A stretch of 53,825 nt of DNA, taken from the NCBI RefSeq assembly GCF_900143025.1, contig NZ_FRCT01000021.1, positions 1 to 53,825 on the forward strand. The letters are read 5' to 3'. The DNA comes from Ruminococcus flavefaciens. Its GTDB lineage: Bacteria > Bacillota > Clostridia > Oscillospirales > Ruminococcaceae. The notes under the pieces are model-generated. The model had not been told where the DNA came from, did no database searches, and saw nothing but the letters and a program-made list of their open reading frames with translations. Below, piece after piece: positions 25,618 through 33,966 of the stretch; within the stretch, counting starts at the first letter, position 1, and each line of letters opens with the position of its first letter. Made by a program: the position numbers and the translations under genes.

Positions 25618-26112
25618 TTACTTCTTTTCAGGCTCTTCAGCCTTGTCCTCGAAATCTTCAATAGTGAGATCATCGTAATCAAACTCAAGGAGCTCATCAC
25701 AATTAGGACAGTTTATTGAACCCTCTTCGATCATCCCCTCATCAAGAAGGATAGTATCTCCGCAGGTAGGACAAGTAATCTCGTAAAGCTCATCATCGTC
25801 ATCATCGAATTCAAACTCGTCATCATCATCGTCGTCCCAATCTTCATCATCACAATTGTCGCAGTCGCCATCGCAATCATCACAGTCAAGATCATCATAG
25901 AAATCATCTTCGATAGCGCCGAGATCCTCATCAAGGATATCACAGAGCTCTGTGAGCTCATCGACCTGTGACTGAAGGTCCTCAACATACATTACCATTT
26001 CAGACATTACCTCTGACATCTGTATGAGAGCCTTTCCCTCCTTAGTGGAAGTGTCGATCTCAAGACCGTCGATAAGTCCCTGTAAATATGACATTTTTTC
26101 GGTAAGCTTCAT
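25618..26112 (-). CDS. CD1247-type acidic zinc-ribbon protein
   Basis: A 164-residue protein. The N-terminal helical part (1-75), with KLTEKMSYLQGLIDGLEID, matches what is annotated in Clostridia as the CD1247 N-terminal domain. A run of about 40 mainly Asp/Glu residues with scattered cysteines (CDDC, CDNC) follows, then a zinc ribbon with CPTC and CPNC (about 113-135). Function is unknown. GGAGGAG precedes the ATG. It lies 45 bases after efp on the same strand and probably shares its transcript. Confidence 0.8.
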   Translation of the reverse strand: MKLTEKMSYLQGLIDGLEIDTSTKEGKALIQMSEVMSEMVMYVEDLQSQVDELTELCDILDEDLGAIEDDFYDDLDCDDCDGDCDNCDDEDWDDDDDDEFEFDDDDDELYEITCPTCGDTILLDEGMIEEGSINCPNCDELLEFDYDDLTIEDFEDKAEEPEKK

Positions 26113-26157
26113 AACAAGCTCCTCCTCTCAAAATAAAGTCTTTATAAATCAGTGAGC

Positions 26158-26715
26158 TTATGCTCTTGACATATACTCGCCTGTTCTTGTGTCGACCTGA
26201 ATGATCTCGCCTTCGTCGATGAAGAGCGGAACCTTGATCTCTGCACCTGTCTCAAGTGTAGCAGGCTTTGTAGCATTTGTAGCTGTATCGCCCTTGAAAC
26301 CAGGATCTGTCTGTGTAACCTTGAGCTCAACGAAGTTAGGTGGCTCAACACCGAAAACGTTGCCCTTGTATGAAAGGATTTTACAGATCATCTCTTCCTT
26401 AACGAACTTGAAGTTGTCGCCAAGTGTTGATGCACTGATCGGAACCTGCTCATATGTCTCAAGGTCCATGAAGTAGTAAAGCTCGCCGTCGTTGTAGCTG
26501 TACTGCATATCCTTTCTCTCAACGAATGCTGTAGGGAACTTAGCTGTTGGGTTGAAAGAAGTTTCAACAACTGAGCCTGTGATTACGTTCTTGTATTTAG
26601 TTCTTACAAAAGCGGCACCCTTACCAGGCTTAACGTGCTGGAATTCAATAACCTGAACTACCTGTCCGTCAAGCTCAAAAGTAACGCCGTTTCTGAAATC
26701 TCCTGCTGAAATCAT
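26158..26715 (-). CDS. efp: Translation elongation factor P
   Basis: Relieves ribosome stalling at consecutive prolines. It has the usual 185 residues and three beta-barrel domains. The loop that reaches the peptidyl-transferase centre has K32 in [10 protein letters not shown]; the C-terminal signature [17 protein letters not shown] is present. CGGAGG precedes the ATG. Its own promoter lies upstream, after pepP; the pairing of pepP and efp, both concerned with proline, is common in Firmicutes. Confidence 0.97.
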   Translation of the reverse strand: MISAGDFRNGVTFELDGQVVQVIEFQHVKPGKGAAFVRTKYKNVITGSVVETSFNPTAKFPTAFVERKDMQYSYNDGELYYFMDLETYEQVPISASTLGDNFKFVKEEMICKILSYKGNVFGVEPPNFVELKVTQTDPGFKGDTATNATKPATLETGAEIKVPLFIDEGEIIQVDTRTGEYMSRA

Positions 26716-26756
26716 TATTAATAACCTCCGTATTTTTCAAATTAACATGATACTTT

Positions 26757-26785
26757 ATTTTATCACATTTCAGGAATTTTTGCAA
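26757..26785 (-). promoter_or_regulatory. Promoter of efp
   Basis: On the minus strand TTGCAA (26785-26780) and TAAAAT (26762-26757) with 17-base spacing. Confidence 0.6.
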
Positions 26786-26802
26786 TACCTAAAGTGATAT
26801 TA

Positions 26803-27867
26803 TTATAAAGATATGAGATTTTTTGCACTTTTTGTCAAGTTTACGCAGCCATTTTCAGTCAAAATGACAAAATCCTCTATACGAACTCCGAATTTGCCTG
26901 CAATATAGATACCCGGCTCTACCGTAACTACCGCGCCCTTATTCAGTGGGAGCTTGTAATTTGGCGATGCATTGGGCTTTTCGTGTATCTCCATACCCAC
27001 TCCGTGACCAAGCGAATGACCGAAGCAGCTGCCGTAGCCTGCCTGCTCGATTATATCGCGTGAAACCTTGTCAAGGTCACTGCCCATTATACCTGCCTTT
27101 GCAGCTTCTATGCCTGCAAGCTGTGCTTCAAGGACAATATTGTAGACCTTCTTCATCTCGTCGCTGGGCTCTCCTACGCAGAGAGTACGGGTCATATCAC
27201 TGTGATAGCCGTTATATACCGCACCGAAGTCGATAAGCACGAATTCGCCGTTCTCGACTTTTTTATCGGAAGGAACTCCGTGCGGCATAGAGGTGTTTGC
27301 TCCCGAAAGTACGATAGTATCGAAGGATAAGTCCTCTGCACCGTAGGCAAACATGAGGCGGTTAAGTTCAAGTGCTATCTCTCGCTCTGTCACTCCGACC
27401 TTTATGAAGCCTTTGAGCTCCTCGAGAGCCTTCTCGGCTATCTCCTGAGCCTTTCTTATGCACTCTATCTCGCCTTCGTCCTTGACCATTCTCAGGTTGG
27501 AGATCGCATTGCTGAGTGAATCGTTATGTATGATGTCAATAGTGGTATAAAAATGCTCATAGGCATTGAGTTCCTTGACAGTCATGGTCTCGGACTCTAT
27601 CGCCATTGACTTTGCTTCGTGCTTTTTCAGAAGCTCCATTATCTGAGGATAAAGCTTCTTGGCTTCGATAACTTCCGCATCCTTTACAGTAGCTCTTGCC
27701 TTTTCGATGTAGCGGAAATCTATGAGAAGATACGCCTTATCGGGAAACGCAAGGACGACTCCTGCCGATGACTTCATACCTGTAAAATATCTTCTGTTTA
27801 TATCTGAGGTTATAAGGGCGCAGTCTGCTCCCTCAAACTCCTCAAAAAGTCTGTCAAATCTCGACAT
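26803..27867 (-). CDS. Xaa-Pro aminopeptidase (M24B)
   Basis: Cleaves the N-terminal residue before proline. The protein has 354 residues with an N-terminal creatinase-like domain (1-125) and a pita-bread catalytic domain. The five metal ligands are visible: D in LIDFGAVYNGYHSD (two), H in GHSLGHGVG, E in VTVEPGIYI and E in GVRIEDFV. GAGAGGTG precedes the ATG at 27867; the earlier in-frame start would overlap aroQ. It begins 10 bases after the aroQ stop and belongs to the yqeG-aroQ-pepP unit. Confidence 0.94.
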   Translation of the reverse strand: MSRFDRLFEEFEGADCALITSDINRRYFTGMKSSAGVVLAFPDKAYLLIDFRYIEKARATVKDAEVIEAKKLYPQIMELLKKHEAKSMAIESETMTVKELNAYEHFYTTIDIIHNDSLSNAISNLRMVKDEGEIECIRKAQEIAEKALEELKGFIKVGVTEREIALELNRLMFAYGAEDLSFDTIVLSGANTSMPHGVPSDKKVENGEFVLIDFGAVYNGYHSDMTRTLCVGEPSDEMKKVYNIVLEAQLAGIEAAKAGIMGSDLDKVSRDIIEQAGYGSCFGHSLGHGVGMEIHEKPNASPNYKLPLNKGAVVTVEPGIYIAGKFGVRIEDFVILTENGCVNLTKSAKNLISL

Positions 27868-27877
27868 TATGCACCTC

Positions 27878-28309
27878 TCAGAGCTCAGCAAGTGCCTGTA
27901 CTGCAAGATAATAGCTTCCGAAGCCGAAGCCGCTTATACTTCCCTTGCATACGGGTGCGATAACTGAATTTGAACGGAACTCATCACGGGCAAAAACATT
28001 GCTGATATGTACTTCGATAACAGGTATCTTTATTGCTGCGATGGCATCGCGGATCGCATAGCTGTAGTGTGTATAAGCTCCTGCATTGAGTATAACGCCG
28101 TCAAAGGCAGTTCTTGCGGCGTGGAGCTTATCTATGATAGCTCCCTCATGATTTGACTGGAATATCTCACATTCAAGTCCCTGTTCCTTGGCACGGTCGA
28201 TTATATTACTGTTAAGGGTGTCAATGCTCGAATTTCCGTAAACACCTGGTTCGCGCTCACCTAAAAGATTAAGATTCGGACCGTGTATAACAAGTATTTT
28301 CTTTATCAT
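27878..28309 (-). CDS. aroQ: 3-dehydroquinate dehydratase, type II
   Basis: Converts 3-dehydroquinate to 3-dehydroshikimate in the shikimate pathway. The 143-residue length fits type II. HGPNLNLLGEREPGVYG holds the active-site arginine and tyrosine; QSNHEGAIID, LNAGAYTHYSYAIRDA and EVHISNVFARDEFR give the catalytic histidine and substrate contacts. Only two bases separate it from yqeG. Confidence 0.96.
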   Translation of the reverse strand: MIKKILVIHGPNLNLLGEREPGVYGNSSIDTLNSNIIDRAKEQGLECEIFQSNHEGAIIDKLHAARTAFDGVILNAGAYTHYSYAIRDAIAAIKIPVIEVHISNVFARDEFRSNSVIAPVCKGSISGFGFGSYYLAVQALAEL

Positions 28310-28311
28310 AT

Positions 28312-28851
28312 TTACTCCTTTATATCATCGACAAATTTTTTCGGAAGAAAAGGCTTTTCAAGGACTCTTTTAAACCTGATAAACCTTTTCGACCTGGGTT
28401 CAAGCTCCATAGGTTCAACATAAAGCATTTTTACCTTTGCGAAATTAGCTCCCCATACATCTGTGAAAAGCTGGTCGCCCACAGCCGCGGTCTCGGAAGC
28501 CGAAAGTCCCATTTTCTTCATAGCGGCTGTATATCCCCTTTTCAAAGGCTTTCCGCCGTCGCTCACAAAATCAAGTCCCAGCGGATCTGCAAATTTTCTT
28601 ACTCGCTCGGCATGATTATTAGATACTATTATAAGCTTTATCCCGTTTTTCTTCATACAGTCAAGCCAGTTCACTATGCCCTCGGCAGGAACGGGATTAT
28701 CATGTGTAGTAAGTGTATTGTCAACATCGAGGATAAGTCCCCTGATGCTGTGCTTTTTCAGGAATTCAGGCGTAATGTCCACTGTCCTTCTGAAAGCAAA
28801 ATCCACGTCGGTTTTTGTGATCTTATGTTTTAAACCCAAGCTATTTGTCAA
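28312..28851 (-). CDS. YqeG-family HAD phosphatase
   Basis: A 179-residue HAD hydrolase of subfamily IIIA. Motif I is LILDVDNTLTTHD, motif II IIVSNN, motif III the lysine in GGKPLKRG and motif IV VGDQLFTDVWGA. In B. subtilis yqeG is near yqeH/aroE/nadD; related yeast Gep4 is a phosphatidylglycerophosphate phosphatase. The start is unclear: a TTG at 28851 directly abuts its GGAG; another TTG four codons in lies 12 bases from it. There is almost no room for a promoter after the rpsU terminator, so it probably depends on read-through. Confidence 0.88.
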   Translation of the reverse strand: MTNSLGLKHKITKTDVDFAFRRTVDITPEFLKKHSIRGLILDVDNTLTTHDNPVPAEGIVNWLDCMKKNGIKLIIVSNNHAERVRKFADPLGLDFVSDGGKPLKRGYTAAMKKMGLSASETAAVGDQLFTDVWGANFAKVKMLYVEPMELEPRSKRFIRFKRVLEKPFLPKKFVDDIKE

Positions 28852-28863
28852 CTCCGTTCAAAC

Positions 28864-28892
28864 AAATGAAAAAGCGAGCCGCAGCCCGCTTT
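28864..28892 (-). terminator. Terminator after rpsU
   Basis: On the minus strand AAAGCGGG and CTCGCTTT pair (one G-T pair), followed by a T run. It lies between rpsU and yqeG. Confidence 0.8.
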
Positions 28893-28917
28893 TATCAACA
28901 TTAATAATTTCGCAAGA

Positions 28918-29091
28918 TCAATACTTACGCTTACGAGCTGCCTCAGACTTCTTCTTACGCTTAACTGAAGGCTTTTCGTAGTGTTCTCTCTTACGAACCT
29001 CAGCAATTACGCCATCCTTTGCACAAGATCTCTTAAATCTCTTAAGAGCTGTGTCTAAAGACTCGTTTTTGCCAACACGAACTTCTGCCAC
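28918..29091 (-). CDS. rpsU: Ribosomal protein S21
   Basis: A 57-residue, very basic small-subunit protein starting [19 protein letters not shown] and ending in [11 protein letters not shown], both characteristic of S21. It was found by direct translation because it is short. The start is GTG preceded by a strong AGGGAGG. In many bacteria rpsU heads the dnaG-rpoD operon; here it is far away and has its own promoter and a leader of about 140 bases. Confidence 0.95.
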   Translation of the reverse strand: MAEVRVGKNESLDTALKRFKRSCAKDGVIAEVRKREHYEKPSVKRKKKSEAARKRKY

Positions 29092-29225
29092 TAAATTTCC
29101 CTCCCTTGTTCAGAGGTTGCACGGAGCATTGCTCCGAAACATCTATGCTAACCACCCTAAAGAGTGTTAGTCATCGCGTCCCCCACTATATAGCAGATTA
29201 CATATAAATAGTTATAAAGAATATA
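29092..29225 (-). promoter_or_regulatory. Leader of rpsU with hairpins
   Basis: Between promoter and start codon lie a CGGAGCA-T-TGCTCCG hairpin and a CTAAC ... GTTAG stem with an inner pair. The length is unusual for a 57-codon gene, so regulation by a ribosomal protein is possible; no known leader family was recognised. Confidence 0.35.
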
Positions 29226-29230
29226 TTAAT

Positions 29231-29259
29231 AGTTTACCACATTTTCTGCTCGTTGTCAA
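29231..29259 (-). promoter_or_regulatory. Promoter of rpsU
   Basis: On the minus strand a perfect TTGACA (29259-29254), 17 bases, and TAAACT (29236-29231). Confidence 0.7.
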
Positions 29260-29286
29260 GCATTTTTTGTTTGTCTTAAAAATTCG

Positions 29287-31719
29287 TTATTTTGCTACAA
29301 TATTAACAAGTTTATTTGGTACATATATCTGTTTAAGTATATTCTTACCGTCAACAGCTTCCTTTACCTTCTCGTCTGACATAGCCATTTCCATTACAGA
29401 ATCCTTGTCAGCGTCAACTTCAATATTGAGCTTGGCTTTGAGCTTTCCGTTTACCTGTACAACGATCTCGATAGTGTCCTCCTTGCAGAGTTCTTCATCG
29501 TATACAGGCCAGCTCTCGTAAGCGATAGTATCATTATGACCCATTATGCTCCATATCTCTTCACCCATATGAGGTGTGATACAGGACAGCATTTTGATAA
29601 GTCCTTCTGCATACTCTCTCGGGCACTTGCCGTTCTTGTATACAGCATTTACAAAGATCATCATCTGGCTGATAGCTGTATTGAAAGCAAGCTTCTCAAA
29701 GTCGTCTGTGACCTTCTTTACTGTCTGGTGATATACCTTTGTGAGTGCGCCGTCATTGTCATCAGTGAGGTTCTCGGCTTCTGTGAAGAAGTTCCATACT
29801 CTCTGTACAAATCTCTTTGCACCCTCAACACCGCTCTTGCTCCACGGCTTGCTGACTTCGAGAGGTCCCATGAACATCTCGTAAAGACGGAGTGTATCTG
29901 CACCGTAGTCTCTTACGATATCGGAAGGATTTACTACGAACTCAGGGAAACGCTTACCCATTTTGATACCGTTCTCACCAAGTATCATGCCCTGATGAAC
30001 AAGCTTCTTGAATGGCTCCTTTGTAGGTGCAAGGCCCTTGTCGTAGAGGTATCTGTTCCAGATACGAGAATACATAAGGTGTCCTACAGCGTGCTCGGGA
30101 CCGCCAATGTAAAGGTCAACAGGCATCCAGTGCTTGAGGAGCTCCTGATTTGCGAATTCCTTATCGTTATGTGGGTCGATATATCTGAAGTAGTACCAGC
30201 TTGAACCTGCACTTCCGGGCATTGTGGAAGTCTCACGAGTACCCTTTATGCCGTTCTTGTCGTACTTTTTCCACTCTGTTGCATTTTCGAGAGGAGCTTT
30301 TCCGTTCTTGCCCTTGTAGTCGTCAAGCTCAGGGAGTACAAGCGGGAGCTCTTCATCTTCGAGAACGTGTATCTGACCGTCCTCACCGTGAACTACAGGC
30401 ACAGGCTCGCCCCAGTAACGCTGACGGGCGAATATCCACTCACGGAAGTGATAGTTTACAGTGCGCTTAGCTCTGCCCATTTTTTCAAGCTTCTGTGTAA
30501 TAGCTTCCTTTGCTTCCTCAACTGTAAGACCTGTGAATTCTTCGGAATTGATGAGCTTGTAGCCCTTGCCGAGATACTCTGTCTTCTCCATTGCGGCTTC
30601 GGAAACGTCGATGTGACCGTCCTTGCCGTCGATTACCTGTATCATGTCTATATTATGAGCAATAGCATACTCGAAGTCACGCTGGTCGTGGCTCGGTACA
30701 GCCATAACTGCACCTGTACCATAGCTTGCAAGTACGAAGTCGCCAATGAACATACGTACTTCCTTGCCGTTTACAGGGTTGATACAAGTAACGCCCTTGA
30801 GTTCGCAGCCAGACTTGGTCTTGTTCAGCTCTGTACGATCCATGTCGTTTTTCTTCTTTGTCTCTGCTATATAAGCCTCGACCTCTTCCCTGTTCTGAAC
30901 ACGGTCGAGGAGACTCTCTGTGATAGCTCCATCGGGAGCAAGTACCATGAATGTGATACCGTAGATAGTCTCTATACAGGTTGTGAAGATAGAGAACTTT
31001 CCGCCGCCTACGATGTCAAATTCTACCTCAACACCTGTTGACTTGCCTATCCAGTTGCGCTGCATAGCCTTTGTAGACTCAGGCCAGTCTATCTCGTCAA
31101 GTCCTTCAAGAAGCTTTTCTGCAAATGCAGGCTGGTCGATGACCCACTGCTTCATGTTCTTACGAACTACAGGGAAGCCGCCGCGCTCTGACTTGCCGTC
31201 GATAACTTCATCGTTGGAAAGAACTGTTCCCAGCTCTTCACACCAGTTTACGGGCATATCTATGTACTTTGCATAGCCGTCAAGGTAGAGCTGCTTGAAT
31301 ATCCACTGAGTCCACTTGTAGAACTCGGGATCAGATGTAGCTACCATTTTCGACCAGTCGTAATCAAATCCAAGCTCTTTGAGCTGCTTTGAAAAGGTCT
31401 TGATATTTTCCTGAGTAAAGCCATTGGGGTGATTACCTGTATTTACCGCATACTGCTCGGCAGGAAGTCCGAATGAGTCGTATCCCATAGGGTGAAGGAC
31501 ATTATAGCCCTGCATACGCTTCATACGCGAAACTATATCTGTAGCGGTATAGCCCTCGGGGTGACCTGCGTGGAGGCCTACTCCCGACGGATATGGGAAC
31601 ATATCCAGTGCATAGAACTTAGGCTTGCTGAAATCCCATACGTCAGTCTTGAAGGTCTCGTGTTCTTCCCAGTATTTCTGCCATTTGGCTTCAACAGATG
31701 TGAAATCATATCTGCTCAT
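29287..31719 (-). CDS. leuS: Leucyl-tRNA synthetase
   Basis: Charges tRNA-Leu. At 810 residues it is a full-length class I synthetase. The HIGH motif is HAGH in GVGLHAGHPEGYTATD; the editing domain occupies about 220-415; YWGEPVPVVH and the C-terminal anticodon-binding and LysW-like domain (NGKLKAKLNIEVDAD) are present. The KMSKS loop reads KMGKR, in GENGIKMGKRFPEFVVNPSD; both lysines needed for activation have counterparts except the final serine. AAGGA precedes the ATG. Last gene of the long minus-strand cluster. Confidence 0.96.
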   Translation of the reverse strand: MSRYDFTSVEAKWQKYWEEHETFKTDVWDFSKPKFYALDMFPYPSGVGLHAGHPEGYTATDIVSRMKRMQGYNVLHPMGYDSFGLPAEQYAVNTGNHPNGFTQENIKTFSKQLKELGFDYDWSKMVATSDPEFYKWTQWIFKQLYLDGYAKYIDMPVNWCEELGTVLSNDEVIDGKSERGGFPVVRKNMKQWVIDQPAFAEKLLEGLDEIDWPESTKAMQRNWIGKSTGVEVEFDIVGGGKFSIFTTCIETIYGITFMVLAPDGAITESLLDRVQNREEVEAYIAETKKKNDMDRTELNKTKSGCELKGVTCINPVNGKEVRMFIGDFVLASYGTGAVMAVPSHDQRDFEYAIAHNIDMIQVIDGKDGHIDVSEAAMEKTEYLGKGYKLINSEEFTGLTVEEAKEAITQKLEKMGRAKRTVNYHFREWIFARQRYWGEPVPVVHGEDGQIHVLEDEELPLVLPELDDYKGKNGKAPLENATEWKKYDKNGIKGTRETSTMPGSAGSSWYYFRYIDPHNDKEFANQELLKHWMPVDLYIGGPEHAVGHLMYSRIWNRYLYDKGLAPTKEPFKKLVHQGMILGENGIKMGKRFPEFVVNPSDIVRDYGADTLRLYEMFMGPLEVSKPWSKSGVEGAKRFVQRVWNFFTEAENLTDDNDGALTKVYHQTVKKVTDDFEKLAFNTAISQMMIFVNAVYKNGKCPREYAEGLIKMLSCITPHMGEEIWSIMGHNDTIAYESWPVYDEELCKEDTIEIVVQVNGKLKAKLNIEVDADKDSVMEMAMSDEKVKEAVDGKNILKQIYVPNKLVNIVAK

Positions 31720-31738
31720 TGTAATATCATTCCTTTAT

Positions 31739-32086
31739 TTAATTATTATTTATCGTATTCGTAAAGTGTTCTTTTATGTCACTGTGTATGCAAAGAAGCA
31801 CTCCGCAGCCAATATCAATTATGCCCTCTATGAGGTACAGCCAGTTTGAACCGATATTGGATATATTTGCAGGGAGATGTATGACAGCTATCAGCACAAG
31901 TACTGCTGCAACTGCATAATTGACGAATTTAATGCCTGTGAGCATTGCACAGGTAAGTCCAACAGCGATAATGGTATCGGTGAGACTGAATCCGCCGCCT
32001 ATTATCATATTCAGAACTGCCTTTCCGATAAGGTAAGCTCCTATTATGATACAGAGCATACGCCCTTTTTCATTATTGGTACTCAT
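31739..32086 (-). CDS. Small multi-pass membrane protein
   Basis: A 115-residue protein with about four hydrophobic segments (9-28, 33-50, 56-72, 82-99) and a polar C-terminal tail. No family recognised. It is squeezed between rsfS (4-base gap) and leuS (19 bases), so it is cotranscribed with them. Nothing points to a particular function. Confidence 0.65.
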   Translation of the reverse strand: MSTNNEKGRMLCIIIGAYLIGKAVLNMIIGGGFSLTDTIIAVGLTCAMLTGIKFVNYAVAAVLVLIAVIHLPANISNIGSNWLYLIEGIIDIGCGVLLCIHSDIKEHFTNTINNN

Positions 32087-32090
32087 TTAC

Positions 32091-32450
32091 TCACTCCTTG
32101 ACAAGAAGTCCGCTTATATCTATCTGCTCGCCGTCAGCCCATAAGCCTTCAAGCTTGTAGAAATTTCTTGTATCCTTGTAGAATACATGAACGATGATAT
32201 CGGCATAATCAAGGATTATCCAGGTATTTCCCGTATCAGCTTCACGTCTTTCAGGCTCTATGCCCTTCTGTGAAAGCACGAATTCTACTTCGTCAGCAAG
32301 CGTTCTTGCGTGAGTATTACTTGTACCGTTAACTATTACAAAGTAATCTGCAAGGATCGTGAGGTCGGATATCTTTATAGCCTGTATATCCTCGCCTCTC
32401 TTGCTGTCGAGAGTTTTTATGATAAGTTCAAGTTTTTCCTGTTCAGTCAT
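32091..32450 (-). CDS. rsfS: Ribosomal silencing factor RsfS
   Basis: Binds L14 and blocks joining of ribosomal subunits in starved cells. The 119-residue protein shows DLTILADYFVIVNGTSNTHARTLAD, the DTGNTWIILDYADIIVHVF block and a terminal FYKLEGLWAD. ATG at 32450 lies seven bases after AAGGAG; the ATG two codons upstream is too close. It overlaps the LCP gene by eight bases. nadD-yqeK-LCP-rsfS is a conserved Firmicutes order. Confidence 0.95.
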   Translation of the reverse strand: MTEQEKLELIIKTLDSKRGEDIQAIKISDLTILADYFVIVNGTSNTHARTLADEVEFVLSQKGIEPERREADTGNTWIILDYADIIVHVFYKDTRNFYKLEGLWADGEQIDISGLLVKE

Positions 32451-33966
32451 TTTCATACTCCTTCCACCATGGTGCCTTTTCAGGGTCTCTGAGCGGCTCG
32501 GTAGCATATTGCAGTTCCTCGAAGGTTGCACCTGTATCATCGTAAAGATCGTACTGGTAATTGTATTCATCTACATACTCAATGATATTGCTTTCAGAAG
32601 GAAGCAGCGGGAGCTGATATGGTCTGAAGTTCTCATTGAGCATATCTATAGTTGCTTTCTTGTGTATAGAGTAAATGCTGTATTCTACTCCGTCAGCTGC
32701 ATAGTACATAGCGTCCTCACCGGGCACCATGTTTACACTGACATTCTCCATTTTGAGTGTGGAACCGAAATCAGCAAGCTTACTCAGATCATCGACGCTC
32801 ATATTCGTAGCTATCCACTTCTTCTGATAAATAGTTTTAAGATAGCTGTAAAGCTTCATCTTGCCTTCGTCCTTTACGATGCTGAGTATCTTCTTCATTG
32901 CAGCAGCCATAAAGCGGCGCTGGTTCTGTACACGTCCGATATCGCCCTGTAACCACTCGTGACGGAAACGGACAAACCACTCTGCCTGTTCACCGCTGAG
33001 CTTGACATTCTTACCGGCAGGTATTCTCTTGTCAGCTTCGTATATGATCTCATTGTCGATATCCATTGTAACGCCGCCTACAAGGTCAACGATATCACGG
33101 ATATCATAGCAGGCTGTTGTGATATAAGCATCTATCGGGATACCGAAGTTGTCCTGTATGCAGTTTACGACACGCTGTATCTTGCTTACATCCTGATCGT
33201 AACCCTCATAGTAGACACTGTTGATCTTTGTGGTAGGGTTGCTTGTATAGTTCGGCACGGCACAGTCACGGGGTACCTGCAAGATATGGAGCTTTGCAGC
33301 TGCGATATCGAACTGGCATATCCAGATAACGTCCGTAAGCTCAAGATCCTCATCAAATCCGAGGAAAAGTACAGTATACTGTCCCTCGACAAGCTGCGGA
33401 AGATCAAGACCGTCAGTAAAATCATCGGTTACGATATCGGAATCCACATTAAGATTGGTCTGGGGCTTTTCAAGCTCGCCTTCAAGATCAACAAGAGGCT
33501 GCCACAGCTTGAAATACTTGATTATAGACACCTTCTGGTCGGGCTGTCCCTTCTTTTTATACCAAAGAATAGGCATATTAAGGAAAAGCACGATTATTGT
33601 AACTAAACTCAGAAGAATGGCAGCTGTTTTGATTATAGCGTCCTTTTTGCTCTTTTTTCTGCCTTTTTCATTGCTGTAGCCGTCATCAAAGTCGTCAAAA
33701 TCATCAAAGTCTGCACCCTCGACTATATCACCTGCTCTGCCTTTTTCGTGGAGTCCATGATAAGTCTGTATCGGTTCGGGAGCGCGTCTTCTGGGCTTTT
33801 CCTCTTCAATGGCTATATCTATGGACGGAGCCTCATGCAGTCCGTGATAAACAGGCTGGCTCGGTCTTGAATTATCTATCCTTTTAAGCTTCCTTAATGG
33901 CTTTGGCTGTCCTGAAGCGTTCCTTGCGTTTCTATTAAACTCCTCATTAAGTTCTTCTCGGTTCAT
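32443..33966 (-). CDS. LytR-CpsA-Psr (LCP) family protein
   Basis: Expected to transfer undecaprenyl-linked anionic polymers (teichoic acid or capsule) onto peptidoglycan. The 507-residue protein has a long cytoplasmic N-terminus (1-109), one membrane segment (110-131) and an outer LCP domain (about 195-420) with VPRDCAVP, TKINSVYYEG, VDLVGGVTMDID and GDIGRVQNQRRFM, where the conserved arginines and aspartates lie. The N-terminus holds two copies of YHGLHE (40-45 and 69-74) and an FDDFDDFDD run. It overlaps nadD-yqeK by four bases and rsfS by eight. Confidence 0.92.
   Translation of the reverse strand: MNREELNEEFNRNARNASGQPKPLRKLKRIDNSRPSQPVYHGLHEAPSIDIAIEEEKPRRRAPEPIQTYHGLHEKGRAGDIVEGADFDDFDDFDDGYSNEKGRKKSKKDAIIKTAAILLSLVTIIVLFLNMPILWYKKKGQPDQKVSIIKYFKLWQPLVDLEGELEKPQTNLNVDSDIVTDDFTDGLDLPQLVEGQYTVLFLGFDEDLELTDVIWICQFDIAAAKLHILQVPRDCAVPNYTSNPTTKINSVYYEGYDQDVSKIQRVVNCIQDNFGIPIDAYITTACYDIRDIVDLVGGVTMDIDNEIIYEADKRIPAGKNVKLSGEQAEWFVRFRHEWLQGDIGRVQNQRRFMAAAMKKILSIVKDEGKMKLYSYLKTIYQKKWIATNMSVDDLSKLADFGSTLKMENVSVNMVPGEDAMYYAADGVEYSIYSIHKKATIDMLNENFRPYQLPLLPSESNIIEYVDEYNYQYDLYDDTGATFEELQYATEPLRDPEKAPWWKEYEND

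Noticed and set aside
25780..25960. Possible tandem repeat or CRISPR-like array
   Set aside because: The repetition is the Asp/Glu-rich run of the CD1247-type protein; there are no spaced, identical repeats.
29536..30204. 222-codon plus-strand frame within leuS
   Set aside because: Fully antisense to leuS, without promoter, ribosome site or recognisable motif.
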